Source of the DNA: JAWXBG01 sp044375415
GTDB taxonomy: Bacteria > Bacteroidota > Bacteroidia > Flavobacteriales_D > Sanyastnellaceae
Length of the DNA stretch: 13,996 bases
NCBI GenBank assembly: GCA_044375415.1
Contig: JBILMS010000074.1
Span: forward strand, 1 to 13,996
Reading direction: 5' to 3'
The notes beneath the pieces are model-generated. The model saw nothing but the letters and a program-made list of their open reading frames with translations. It was not told the DNA's origin and did not search any database. Positions 1-6,205 of this stretch are shown piece after piece; the stretch's first letter is position 1; each line of letters opens with the position of its first letter. The position numbers and the translations under genes are program-made.

Positions 1-140
1 TGTATTCGAAAAGCTATTATTTGTATCCGTTTGATATCCTTGAACTAGGCTCGGACATTCAGCTTTCCAATGGCTCATATTCTTGTACAATTATCAATTC
101 GCGGTCGAGAAATTCGAGTGCATTTGTTGTGTATAATTAA
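1..140 (+). CDS. C-terminal tail of an upstream protein (5' partial), possibly a type IX secretion cargo
   Basis: An open frame enters from the left edge with codons in phase from base 3, giving 45 residues before a TAA at 138-140. The other two plus frames close within the first 50 bases. The tail reads as alternating hydrophobic strands: a segment FDILELGSDIQLSNGSY, a TIIN strand, then a final SSAFVVYN. This pattern (aliphatic strand, NG/SG turn plus Y, charged or polar turn, terminal FVV strand) resembles the C-terminal sorting domain of Bacteroidota type IX secretion cargo. The resemblance is by eye only and the catalytic or binding part lies outside the window. It could equally be the last strands of another beta-rich protein. 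Confidence 0.45.
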   Translation, partial: YSKSYYLYPFDILELGSDIQLSNGSYSCTIINSRSRNSSAFVVYN

Positions 141-174
141 TGTGCTAATTAGCCAATGTGCTGATGTGCTAATT
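139..174 (+). repeat. Three copies of ATGTGCT just after the upstream stop codon
   Basis: The heptamer ATGTGCT occurs at 140-146, 156-162 and 164-170. The first and third copies are followed by AATT, so the unit extends to ATGTGCTAATT. The first copy also sits in a short inverted repeat, AATTA-atgtgc-TAATT. No T-run follows, so it is not an obvious terminator. It may be a degraded intergenic short repeat. Confidence 0.6.
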
Positions 175-382
175 GTTCGTCTTCGAGAAGAGGATGAGGG
201 ATTTCTGAACGAATGATAAAACAAGACCATCCGCGTTTGTAGCACATACAAAGGCCTCGGAGAATTACGACGGAGCATACAAAGGTTTTTAAATGTGGCT
301 CGAAAGGTTTACTACTCTATTGCGCCGGTGGCGCATGAACAGGATACAGAGCCGCACAGAACGCTCGTTATTGATTAAAGTA

Positions 383-431
383 ATTTTCCATTTTCCATTT
401 TCCATTTTGAATTTTCCATTCCCCATTTTCG
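383..431 (+). repeat. Seven tandem heptamers, consensus ATTTTCC, immediately upstream of a promoter
   Basis: Units in register are ATTTTCC at 383, 390 and 397, ATTTTGA at 404, ATTTTCC at 411, ATTCCCC at 418 and ATTTTCG at 425. Four of seven are identical to the consensus. The array ends two bases before the TACTTTTG -7 element of the Fur-family gene. The fourth unit supplies the only TTTG (406-409) that could act as a -33 element, 24 bases ahead of the -7 element. Confidence 0.85.
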
Positions 432-433
432 AC

Positions 434-441
434 TACTTTTG
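434..441 (+). promoter_or_regulatory. Bacteroidota -7 promoter element (TACTTTTG) for the Fur-family gene
   Basis: TACTTTTG matches the Bacteroidota sigma-A consensus TAnnTTTG exactly. Only four bases separate it from the ATG at 446, so transcription would begin at or next to the start codon. The -33 candidate TTTG at 406-409 is 24 bases away, slightly longer than usual. Confidence 0.65.
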
Positions 442-445
442 CACC

Positions 446-883
446 ATGAGTCTACCGACCATACAAGAAAAAGTTCGCGACATATTTACGGCCTATCTGA
501 TACAGAATAAACACCGTAAGACACCTGAAAGATTTGCCATTCTGAGGGAGATATACGATTTTAAAGGACACTTTGATATTGAGTCTCTCTACCTCCACAT
601 GAAAAATAAAAAGTATCGGGTTTCGCGTGCTACCCTGTATAATACAATTGAACTACTGCTAGCCTGCAACCTCGTTCGCAAGCACCAATTTGGTCAGAAT
701 ACAGCCAACTTCGAGCGCGCCTATCAGAATCAACAACACGACCATATAATCTTAATGGATACGGGAGAAGTTCTCGAATTCTGTGATCCGCGAATTCAGA
801 ATATCAAAGCTACTTTAGAAGAAATTTTTGGGATTGAGATTAATCACCACTCGCTAAATTTTTACGGACATAAAAAGCCTTAA
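446..883 (+). CDS. Fur-family metal-dependent transcriptional regulator lacking the CxxC zinc sites
   Basis: A 145-residue protein of usual Fur-family length. The N-terminal winged-helix domain (about 1-82) has the recognition region SRATLYNTIELL at 60-71. The C-terminal dimerisation domain has the HDH metal motif at 98-100, a GEVLEF strand at 107-112 and HH at 134-135. The cysteine pairs that bind structural zinc in many Fur and PerR proteins are absent: their positions near 103 and 106 are Leu and Thr, and the C-terminus has none. Position 111 is Glu, as in Fur, rather than the peroxide-sensing Asp of PerR, so I infer metal rather than peroxide sensing. The start at 446 is chosen because a TAnnTTTG element ends four bases before it. 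The reading frame continues upstream to 293 only through the heptamer repeats. It is convergent with engB, with a 13-base gap. Confidence 0.88.
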   Translation: MSLPTIQEKVRDIFTAYLIQNKHRKTPERFAILREIYDFKGHFDIESLYLHMKNKKYRVSRATLYNTIELLLACNLVRKHQFGQNTANFERAYQNQQHDHIILMDTGEVLEFCDPRIQNIKATLEEIFGIEINHHSLNFYGHKKP

Positions 884-892
884 TGTCTGTCC
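866..892. terminator. Weak stem-loop between convergent genes
   Basis: GGACA at 866-870 can pair with TGTCC at 888-892 around an A/T-rich loop that contains the end of the Fur-family gene and its TAA. It sits at the junction of the two convergent genes and is followed by TTGTTTA on the plus strand and GTAAAAATTT on the minus strand. The stem is only five base pairs, so a shared bidirectional terminator is a tentative call. Confidence 0.25.
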
Positions 893-896
893 TTGT

Positions 897-1508
897 TTAC
901 TGAGTTGCGGTTTTCATCACCTGTTGTATAAAATCTAGGATATCCTCTTTTCCTGTGCGTTCCGTCGCAGAGGTCACAAATGTATTGGGCGAATCAGATA
1001 AGAATTTTCTGAGTACGGCTTCATGCGCAGCCATGTTTTTATCGATCACACCCGGTTTCAATTTATCTGTTTTAGTAAATATGACGGCCATCGGATGTCC
1101 TTCTTTTGCCATCCACTTTATAAAATAACCATCAATATCAAGAGGTTCGTGACGAGAATCGATAAGGATGAAAGTACACATCAAGTTTTCTCGTTTACTG
1201 ATGTACTCTCGGGTATTTCGCTCCCATTTTTTTCGTTCTTTCTCCGGAGCATTAGCAAATCCATATCCGGGGAGATCGACTAAAAACCAAGGTCTTTTGG
1301 TTTGATTAATTACGTAGTGATTTATGGTCCTCGTTTTTCCGGGCATAGACGAGGTTTTCGCCATGTTTTTTTTATTGACCAAGTAATTGATCAAAGTGCT
1401 TTTACCGACATTACTTCGACCTACGAAGGCGAATTCGGGGAGATCCTCTTTCGGGCAATCTTCTACGAAAGCAATGGAGCTGACAAATTCGGCACTTATA
1501 ACATTCAT
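897..1508 (-). CDS. engB: Ribosome-assembly GTPase EngB (YsxC/YihA)
   Basis: A 203-residue TRAFAC-class GTPase needed for 50S ribosomal subunit assembly in bacteria that have been studied. All G motifs are visible: G1 GRSNVGKS at 30-37, the G2 region PGKTRTIN at 56-63, G3 DLPGYG at 78-83, G4 TKTD at 145-148 and G5 SATE at 180-183. The G3 variant DLPGYG and the length are typical of EngB. It lies 23 bases downstream of the alpha/beta hydrolase on the same strand, and no exact TAnnTTTG is seen in that gap, so the two are probably co-transcribed. The ATG at 1508-1506 gives the expected short N-terminus ahead of G1. Confidence 0.97.
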   Translation of the reverse strand: MNVISAEFVSSIAFVEDCPKEDLPEFAFVGRSNVGKSTLINYLVNKKNMAKTSSMPGKTRTINHYVINQTKRPWFLVDLPGYGFANAPEKERKKWERNTREYISKRENLMCTFILIDSRHEPLDIDGYFIKWMAKEGHPMAVIFTKTDKLKPGVIDKNMAAHEAVLRKFLSDSPNTFVTSATERTGKEDILDFIQQVMKTATQ

Positions 1509-1531
1509 GTATTCAGTAAATCAAAGGAGAA

Positions 1532-2296
1532 TTAGATCCCCTGTTCTTTTAGCCAGTTTTCGAGGATAGTGTTGAACTTATCCGGATGTTCCATCATGGG
1601 CGCGTGACCACACTGATCGATCCAGAATAAACTGGAATGGGGAATCAACCTGTTAAATTCTTCAGCCACTTCAGGAGGAGTGATCGTATCATTTTTCCCC
1701 CAAATGAGGCAGGTAGGCATTTTTAAATGTGGTAGTTCTTTCGCCATGTTATGACGAATTGCACTTTTGGCGAGGGCAAGAATTCGTAAAACGCGATTGC
1801 GATCGTTTACCACTTCAAAACATTCTTCAACAAGCTCGTCAGTCGCATGCGCAGGATCATAAAATGTTACCGCCACTTTTTTGCGAATGAATTCTTTATC
1901 TTCTCTTCTAGGAAAACTGCTTCCAAAAGCATTTTCGTAGAGGCCACTGCTTGCAGTAAGGATGAGTGAATTTACTTTTTCGGGGTATTCGTGCGAAAAC
2001 ATGAGTGCAACGTGACCTCCGAGCGAATTGCCCAAAAGGTTTACTTTTCCGTAGTTTTTATACTGAATAAAATCCCTTAAAAATTTCGATAGGGATTTCA
2101 CACCCGTACTAAGCACAGGCATACTGTACAACGGAAGCATAGGAATTACAACTTTGTAGTTGCGAGAAGTAAAATGCTCCAATGTTTCACGGAAATTGCT
2201 CAAAGCACCAAAAAGCCCATGCAACAGAATTATAACTTGTCCTTCACCTTCTTCGATATATCTGAAGGTACCTTCTTCTTTTAATTGATGATCCAT
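1532..2296 (-). CDS. Alpha/beta-fold hydrolase
   Basis: A 254-residue single-domain alpha/beta hydrolase. The oxyanion-hole motif HGLFG is at 26-30, the nucleophile elbow GNSLGG at 89-94 (Ser91), the acid Asp203 lies in WGKNDTITPP, and the catalytic His231 lies in CGHAPMMEHP. The triad is complete, so it should be an active hydrolase, perhaps an esterase or a C-C bond hydrolase; the substrate cannot be read from sequence. The frame is open to 2413, but the ATG at 2296 is chosen because a TATTTTTG promoter element lies just upstream of it, inside the longer frame, and because the extra 39 residues have no fold character. It has no signal peptide and is probably cytoplasmic. It precedes engB by 23 bases, a pairing that suggests co-transcription rather than shared chemistry. 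Confidence 0.9.
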   Translation of the reverse strand: MDHQLKEEGTFRYIEEGEGQVIILLHGLFGALSNFRETLEHFTSRNYKVVIPMLPLYSMPVLSTGVKSLSKFLRDFIQYKNYGKVNLLGNSLGGHVALMFSHEYPEKVNSLILTASSGLYENAFGSSFPRREDKEFIRKKVAVTFYDPAHATDELVEECFEVVNDRNRVLRILALAKSAIRHNMAKELPHLKMPTCLIWGKNDTITPPEVAEEFNRLIPHSSLFWIDQCGHAPMMEHPDKFNTILENWLKEQGI

Positions 2297-2315
2297 AGTG
2301 CAACTAGTCGTGGTC

Positions 2316-2323
2316 CAAAAATA
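2316..2323 (-). promoter_or_regulatory. -7 promoter element (TATTTTTG) for the hydrolase-engB unit
   Basis: On the minus strand TATTTTTG fits TAnnTTTG. It would place the start of transcription about 13-15 bases before the ATG at 2296. No clean -33 TTG is seen at the usual spacing; TTTTCG about 21 bases upstream is the nearest. Confidence 0.5.
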
Positions 2324-2469
2324 TGCAAACAGATTGGTTTTTCTCGAAAAAACAATTCTAGCGGCATTCGAAAAGACTCGCTTTTCGTCTAAAAGGAGGT
2401 ATTTATTGAGCATGTTTGTAGAAAAGTGATCGCTCCGGGAAATCTCCTAAGAATTAGTCGTATCGCTCA

Positions 2470-2503
2470 TTTGATCGTTAATTGATTCCCTTAACTACCT
2501 TTG
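2470..2503 (+). promoter_or_regulatory. Bacteroidota promoter (TTTG-N22-TACCTTTG) for fcl
   Basis: TTTG at 2470-2473 and TACCTTTG at 2496-2503 form a -33/-7 pair with a 22-base spacer. The ATG of fcl follows the -7 element by six bases, so the message would be leaderless or nearly so. The frame could also be read from TTG at 2501, but that codon lies inside the -7 element. Confidence 0.65.
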
Positions 2504-2509
2504 CCCGGA

Positions 2510-3454
2510 ATGAATCAGAACAGCAGAATTTTTGTTGCCGGTCACCGTGGAATGGTAGGTTCTGCTATCTGGCGTCATCTGGAGTCCGAAGGTTATACAG
2601 GCTTGATAGGTATGTCCTCTCACGAATTGGACCTTAGAAATCAAGAAGCTGTTTTTTCTTTTTTTGCAGAAAACAAACCTGAATATGTGTTTCTAGCGGC
2701 CGCAAAGGTGGGAGGTATTCAAGCCAATAACGTTTATCGTGCCGATTTCATATACGACAATCTCGCAATTGAAATGAACGTGATTCGGGCATCTCATGAT
2801 GTCGGGGTAAAGAAATTGCTTTTTTTGGGGAGTTCATGTATTTACCCCCGAAATGCTGATCAACCTATGAAGGAAGAGTCGCTTCTAACAGGTGTTTTGG
2901 AGCAAACTAATGAACCCTATGCCATAGCAAAAATTGCAGGCATCAAATTATGTGAGGCGTTCCGCGATCAGTACCACGACAATTTCATTTCAGCCATGCC
3001 AACGAATTTGTATGGTCCAAATGATAATTATGATCTGAACAACTCGCACGTTCTTCCGGCATTGATCCGCAAGTTTCATGATGCAAAAGAAAAGAATAGC
3101 GAAGAAGTTGTAGTGTGGGGAACAGGAAGTCCAAAACGAGAATTTTTGCATGTAGACGACTTGGCTTCTGCTTCTGTTTTTCTGATGAAAAGCTACGATG
3201 AGCGATTATTTATAAATGTGGGTAGTAGCGAAGAGATAAGCATTCGCGAGCTTGTTGAAGCAGTAAAGGAAGTCTCCGGGTATCAGGGAAAAGTGGTTTG
3301 GGATACGACCAAACCCGATGGAACGCCTCGAAAATTTATGGACAATAGCCGTATTGCAGCTTTGGGTTGGAAACCAACGATTTCATTGCGTGACGGACTT
3401 CGAAAGGTTTACGAAGAATACGAAGAGCGATCTAATTCTCAACGTGGCATATGA
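2510..3454 (+). CDS. fcl: GDP-L-fucose synthase (GDP-4-keto-6-deoxymannose 3,5-epimerase/4-reductase)
   Basis: A 314-residue short-chain dehydrogenase/reductase of the expected length. It should convert GDP-4-keto-6-deoxy-D-mannose to GDP-L-fucose with NADPH, supplying fucose to surface glycans. The dinucleotide-binding motif GHRGMVG is at 11-17, LAAAKVGGIQANN lies at 62-74, and the catalytic Ser (108/109 in GSSCIYP), Tyr137 and Lys141 (PYAIAK) match the Ser-Tyr-Lys arrangement of the E. coli enzyme in spacing. A downstream RKFMD motif (RKFMDNSRIAALGW) is also typical. The first enzyme of the pathway, GDP-mannose dehydratase (gmd), is not in this window. The stop overlaps the start of the following barrel gene as ATGA, which suggests translational coupling. 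Confidence 0.95.
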   Translation: MNQNSRIFVAGHRGMVGSAIWRHLESEGYTGLIGMSSHELDLRNQEAVFSFFAENKPEYVFLAAAKVGGIQANNVYRADFIYDNLAIEMNVIRASHDVGVKKLLFLGSSCIYPRNADQPMKEESLLTGVLEQTNEPYAIAKIAGIKLCEAFRDQYHDNFISAMPTNLYGPNDNYDLNNSHVLPALIRKFHDAKEKNSEEVVVWGTGSPKREFLHVDDLASASVFLMKSYDERLFINVGSSEEISIRELVEAVKEVSGYQGKVVWDTTKPDGTPRKFMDNSRIAALGWKPTISLRDGLRKVYEEYEERSNSQRGI

Positions 3455-4992
3455 GGGGCATTACAGGTTTATTTCTTTTTGTATTGATGGCGATGTTTCA
3501 AAAGCAGGCGACATCACAGCAGCATCTTCTTTTTTTACACCCCATTACTCAAAACAATGTAGAGCGCAGTTTGGATTCAAATGCAGTGCATCTGGCCATG
3601 AAACCACTGCTGGAGTCTCGTTTGGACTTGAGTAAAACCAAAGGATTTGCTAAAGATTCGACCAAATATTATTACCTGATTGGCTTGAAAATCTGGCGAG
3701 ATCATTTAATGAAAGTAGAAAAAGAAGATTTCAAACTTTACATTGATCCCTTGTTTGATTTGATGTTAACGGATGATTTAGCAGACACTAGTGCATACAG
3801 AGATAGTCTTCGTTTGTTTAACAACACGAGAGGTATTTTGATACAAGGCAGCATCGGTCAAAATTTGTCATTCCAAACAGGAGTTTTCGAGAATCAGGTT
3901 CGACTGCCATTATACCAGAAGTACATAGCCGATAGTTTACTGGTAATTCCGGGAATGGGCAGGTGGAAGGTTTATAAAACATCCGGTTATGACTACAGCA
4001 TGTCATTTGGCTACCTCAGTTTGAAGTTGCGTCCATGGCTTCATGCAGCCTGGGGCTATGGCAAAAACTTTATTGGTCATGGATATCGGTCTGTACTTCT
4101 TTCAGATGCGACATTCAGCTATCCCTATATGCGCGCGACAGCCTATGCTTTGAAGGGCAAATTGCAATACACTTCCATCTATTCGTCTCTTCAAACCTTG
4201 GAGAGAATGCCTCTCGGTGAGGTACCGGAATCATTGTTCAAAAGAAAGGCAGGGAGTTTTCATTATTTAAGTTGGACACCTACCCCAAACTTGGAACTAG
4301 GACTTTTTGAAGGGATAATTTGGCAAAGATGGGATAGCACGGGAACACGTTCTTTGCCTCTTACAGCCTACCTTCCGGTTATTGGTATAAATGCATTATC
4401 GAAGGGACTTTCAGGAAAACAAAACGTGGTAGCCGGCATCAATATGCGTTATCGAATATCTGAAACGCTAAATGTTTATGCTCAATATTTAGTAGACGAT
4501 TTTTCGAAAAAGAAAAACGCCATGCAACTCGGTTTTAAGTGGCTCGATCTTGCCAAAGGTCTAGATATCCAGGCAGAATACAACTCGGTTTCATCGGGAA
4601 CTTATGCCAGCGAATATTCTTTGCAGAATTATGAGCATTACAATCAGCCATTAGGACATCCCGCCGGACCGGGAAGCGATGAGTTTTTGGCTATTGTTCA
4701 ATACCGCTACAAAAAATGGTTTGTTCGTACAAAGGGTTTATTTCTTCAGGAAAAAGGAGGAATTGATGGCGATCTTTTTTATACCAATGGAGAAGACACA
4801 AGCGACTCTCTTGGTACAAAAATGAACCAATGGGATATTGAAACCGGATTTTTCATGAATCCAAAAACCAACATGCAATTTGTAGTAGGATTTACGGATA
4901 GAATTTCCAAAAAGGGCGACTTCAGCCACCATAGCAGTTTAATTTATGTTTCGTGGCGAACCTCGATTTGGGCTAGATACAACGATTTTTAA
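3451..4992 (+). CDS. Wzi-like outer-membrane beta-barrel protein (capsule-assembly type), copy 1
   Basis: A 513-residue protein with an N-terminal hydrophobic signal (about 4-16) and a Gln-rich cleavage region near 20-24. The rest is rich in alternating aromatic and polar strands and ends in NDF, the terminal Phe common in outer-membrane barrels. A motif block GYGKNFIGHGYRSVLLSD (202-219), followed by SYPYMR (223-228), is the strongest family signature and is shared with the gene at 6202-7725. Further shared blocks are FEGIIWQRWD near 286-295, LNVYAQYLVDDF at 340-351 and QPLGHP. The family is annotated as capsule assembly Wzi-like, and I recall some Bacteroidota members being named after the gliding gene remB, so the exact role is uncertain. 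An ATGA overlap with fcl suggests a role in surface-glycan export or retention. Confidence 0.75.
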   Translation: MRGITGLFLFVLMAMFQKQATSQQHLLFLHPITQNNVERSLDSNAVHLAMKPLLESRLDLSKTKGFAKDSTKYYYLIGLKIWRDHLMKVEKEDFKLYIDPLFDLMLTDDLADTSAYRDSLRLFNNTRGILIQGSIGQNLSFQTGVFENQVRLPLYQKYIADSLLVIPGMGRWKVYKTSGYDYSMSFGYLSLKLRPWLHAAWGYGKNFIGHGYRSVLLSDATFSYPYMRATAYALKGKLQYTSIYSSLQTLERMPLGEVPESLFKRKAGSFHYLSWTPTPNLELGLFEGIIWQRWDSTGTRSLPLTAYLPVIGINALSKGLSGKQNVVAGINMRYRISETLNVYAQYLVDDFSKKKNAMQLGFKWLDLAKGLDIQAEYNSVSSGTYASEYSLQNYEHYNQPLGHPAGPGSDEFLAIVQYRYKKWFVRTKGLFLQEKGGIDGDLFYTNGEDTSDSLGTKMNQWDIETGFFMNPKTNMQFVVGFTDRISKKGDFSHHSSLIYVSWRTSIWARYNDF

Positions 4993-5033
4993 AAAGTATT
5001 TCGTTTGAAAGTATAAGTTCTCTTTACGTAAAC

Positions 5034-5067
5034 TTGTGCTTAGAGCAATTTTTTTCTCGTACGTTTG
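5034..5067 (+). promoter_or_regulatory. Promoter element (TTG-N23-TACGTTTG) for the wecA-barrel unit
   Basis: TACGTTTG at 5060-5067 fits TAnnTTTG, with TTG at 5034-5036 as a -33 candidate 23 bases ahead. It predicts a leader of about 45 bases before the GTG at 5117. This leader is longer than those of the other promoters in the window. Confidence 0.5.
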
Positions 5068-5116
5068 GCATCGTGAAAGTTAGCCGTGAGATGCACTCTA
5101 ATACCTTGATCAACCT

Positions 5117-6205
5117 GTGAAGGACTTGGTTTTTTCGTTCTTAACTGCTTTGACCCTCGTGATCATTGCTACACCGGCACTTATAAAGGTGGCGAAGCTG
5201 AAACATTTGGTGGATGAGCCCGGTGATGAGCGCAAACTTCATCGCAAGTCGGTACCCACCATCGGAGGTATTATGATTTTCGCAGGTACTATTATCGGTT
5301 ACTGCCTGTGGTTTCCTTCCTCCAACGCTCTTGATTTGGGAGAAAACTATGACGTATTAGGTGCACTTCAGGAGTTCAAATTCCTCATAGCCTCAATGTT
5401 CGTCTTATTTTTTCTAGGTCTGAAAGACGATATCATCGGAGTTAGCCCATCCAAAAAACTGGTCATTCATTTGGCGGTCGCTTTTATTTTGGTTGTAATG
5501 GCCGACATCCGTATTACCCAGTTCTGGGGATTGTTTTTCATTGATGGTAAATTGCCAATTTGGGCGAGTATAGCATTCTCGTTTTTTGTGTACATCGTAA
5601 TTGTGAATGCTATTAACCTGATCGATGGAGTTGATGGACTCGCTGCCGGAATTGGTTTGATAGCTAGTGTCACGTTCGCATTTTGGTTTTATGGAACCGG
5701 TGACTTTCCGCTGGCTCTTCTCGCGGTGAGCCTCGCAGGTTCGCTTATGGGATTTCTTTTCTACAATTGGAATCCGGCAAAAATTTTCATGGGCGATTCG
5801 GGTTCACTCATTATAGGGGTTGTTATTTATGTGCTTGCGGTCAAAATGATCGAATTCCCGATGGATAAATTACCGGCTCCAATGACGGTAGTGTCGAAAC
5901 CTGTTTTGGCGATGGCTATTTTGGCCTATCCCCTCATTGATACTCTGCGTGTTTTTATCAGAAGGAGTTTGCAAGGAAGGTCGCCCTTTTCTGCCGACAA
6001 AAACCACATACACCACAAGTTATTATCTCTTGGAATTGGTCACAAGGGGACTTCATTAATACTCTATGGGTTTACGGTATTTATCATTTTACTCACATTC
6101 CTCACGCCTGCAAACAAACCCAATGTATCCTTTGCAATAGTTGCCGGAGCAGCCTTTGTGCTCACCAATATTGTTTTTTTTATTAAGAGAAAGCAAAAGT
6201 CATGA
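5117..6205 (+). CDS. wecA: WecA/TagO-type undecaprenyl-phosphate sugar-1-phosphate transferase (MraY superfamily)
   Basis: A 362-residue polytopic inner-membrane enzyme that should transfer a HexNAc-1-phosphate from a UDP-sugar to polyprenyl phosphate, the first step of a lipid-linked glycan. Family motifs are in order: VDEPGDERKLHRKSVPTIGG at 32-51, the Mg-binding DD at 104-105, NAINLIDGVDGLA at 164-176, FMGDSGS at 224-230 and the HIHH motif at 297-300. HIHH points to the WecA/TagO branch using UDP-GlcNAc rather than MraY with UDP-MurNAc-pentapeptide. About ten membrane segments are visible. The start is GTG; no ATG exists in frame nearby upstream. The stop overlaps the next barrel gene as ATGA. 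Exact sugar specificity is inferred, not seen. Confidence 0.93.
   Translation: MKDLVFSFLTALTLVIIATPALIKVAKLKHLVDEPGDERKLHRKSVPTIGGIMIFAGTIIGYCLWFPSSNALDLGENYDVLGALQEFKFLIASMFVLFFLGLKDDIIGVSPSKKLVIHLAVAFILVVMADIRITQFWGLFFIDGKLPIWASIAFSFFVYIVIVNAINLIDGVDGLAAGIGLIASVTFAFWFYGTGDFPLALLAVSLAGSLMGFLFYNWNPAKIFMGDSGSLIIGVVIYVLAVKMIEFPMDKLPAPMTVVSKPVLAMAILAYPLIDTLRVFIRRSLQGRSPFSADKNHIHHKLLSLGIGHKGTSLILYGFTVFIILLTFLTPANKPNVSFAIVAGAAFVLTNIVFFIKRKQKS

Larger units (their letters stand above)
141..445. other. Intergenic stretch without a convincing gene
   Basis: About 300 bases between the left-edge partial gene and the Fur-family start. It holds the ATGTGCT repeats, a direct repeat of CATACAAAGG at 245-254 and 276-285, a short GC-rich hairpin (TGCGCC, loop GGT, GGCGCA) at 321-335, the heptamer array at 383-431 and a -7 promoter element at 434-441. 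The hairpin lacks a T-run and so is not a standard terminator. Short frames on both strands have no recognisable protein character. The frame upstream of the Fur-family ATG stays open to 293, but it translates the heptamer array into low-complexity residues and looks non-coding. Confidence 0.6.

Noticed and set aside
75..278. Minus-strand open frame over the intergenic region
   Set aside because: It overlaps the repeats and the left-edge coding tail, is rich in Arg and Ser without domain-like pattern, and has no promoter element.
321..335. GC-rich hairpin as a terminator of the left-edge gene
   Set aside because: It lies 180 bases past the stop and has no following T-run.
293..445. N-terminal extension of the Fur-family protein by 51 residues
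   Set aside because: It would translate the heptamer repeats and run through the TAnnTTTG element; the family length fits the ATG at 446.
2297..2413. N-terminal extension of the alpha/beta hydrolase by 39 residues
   Set aside because: The extra stretch contains the likely promoter element at 2316-2323 and has no signal peptide or fold character.
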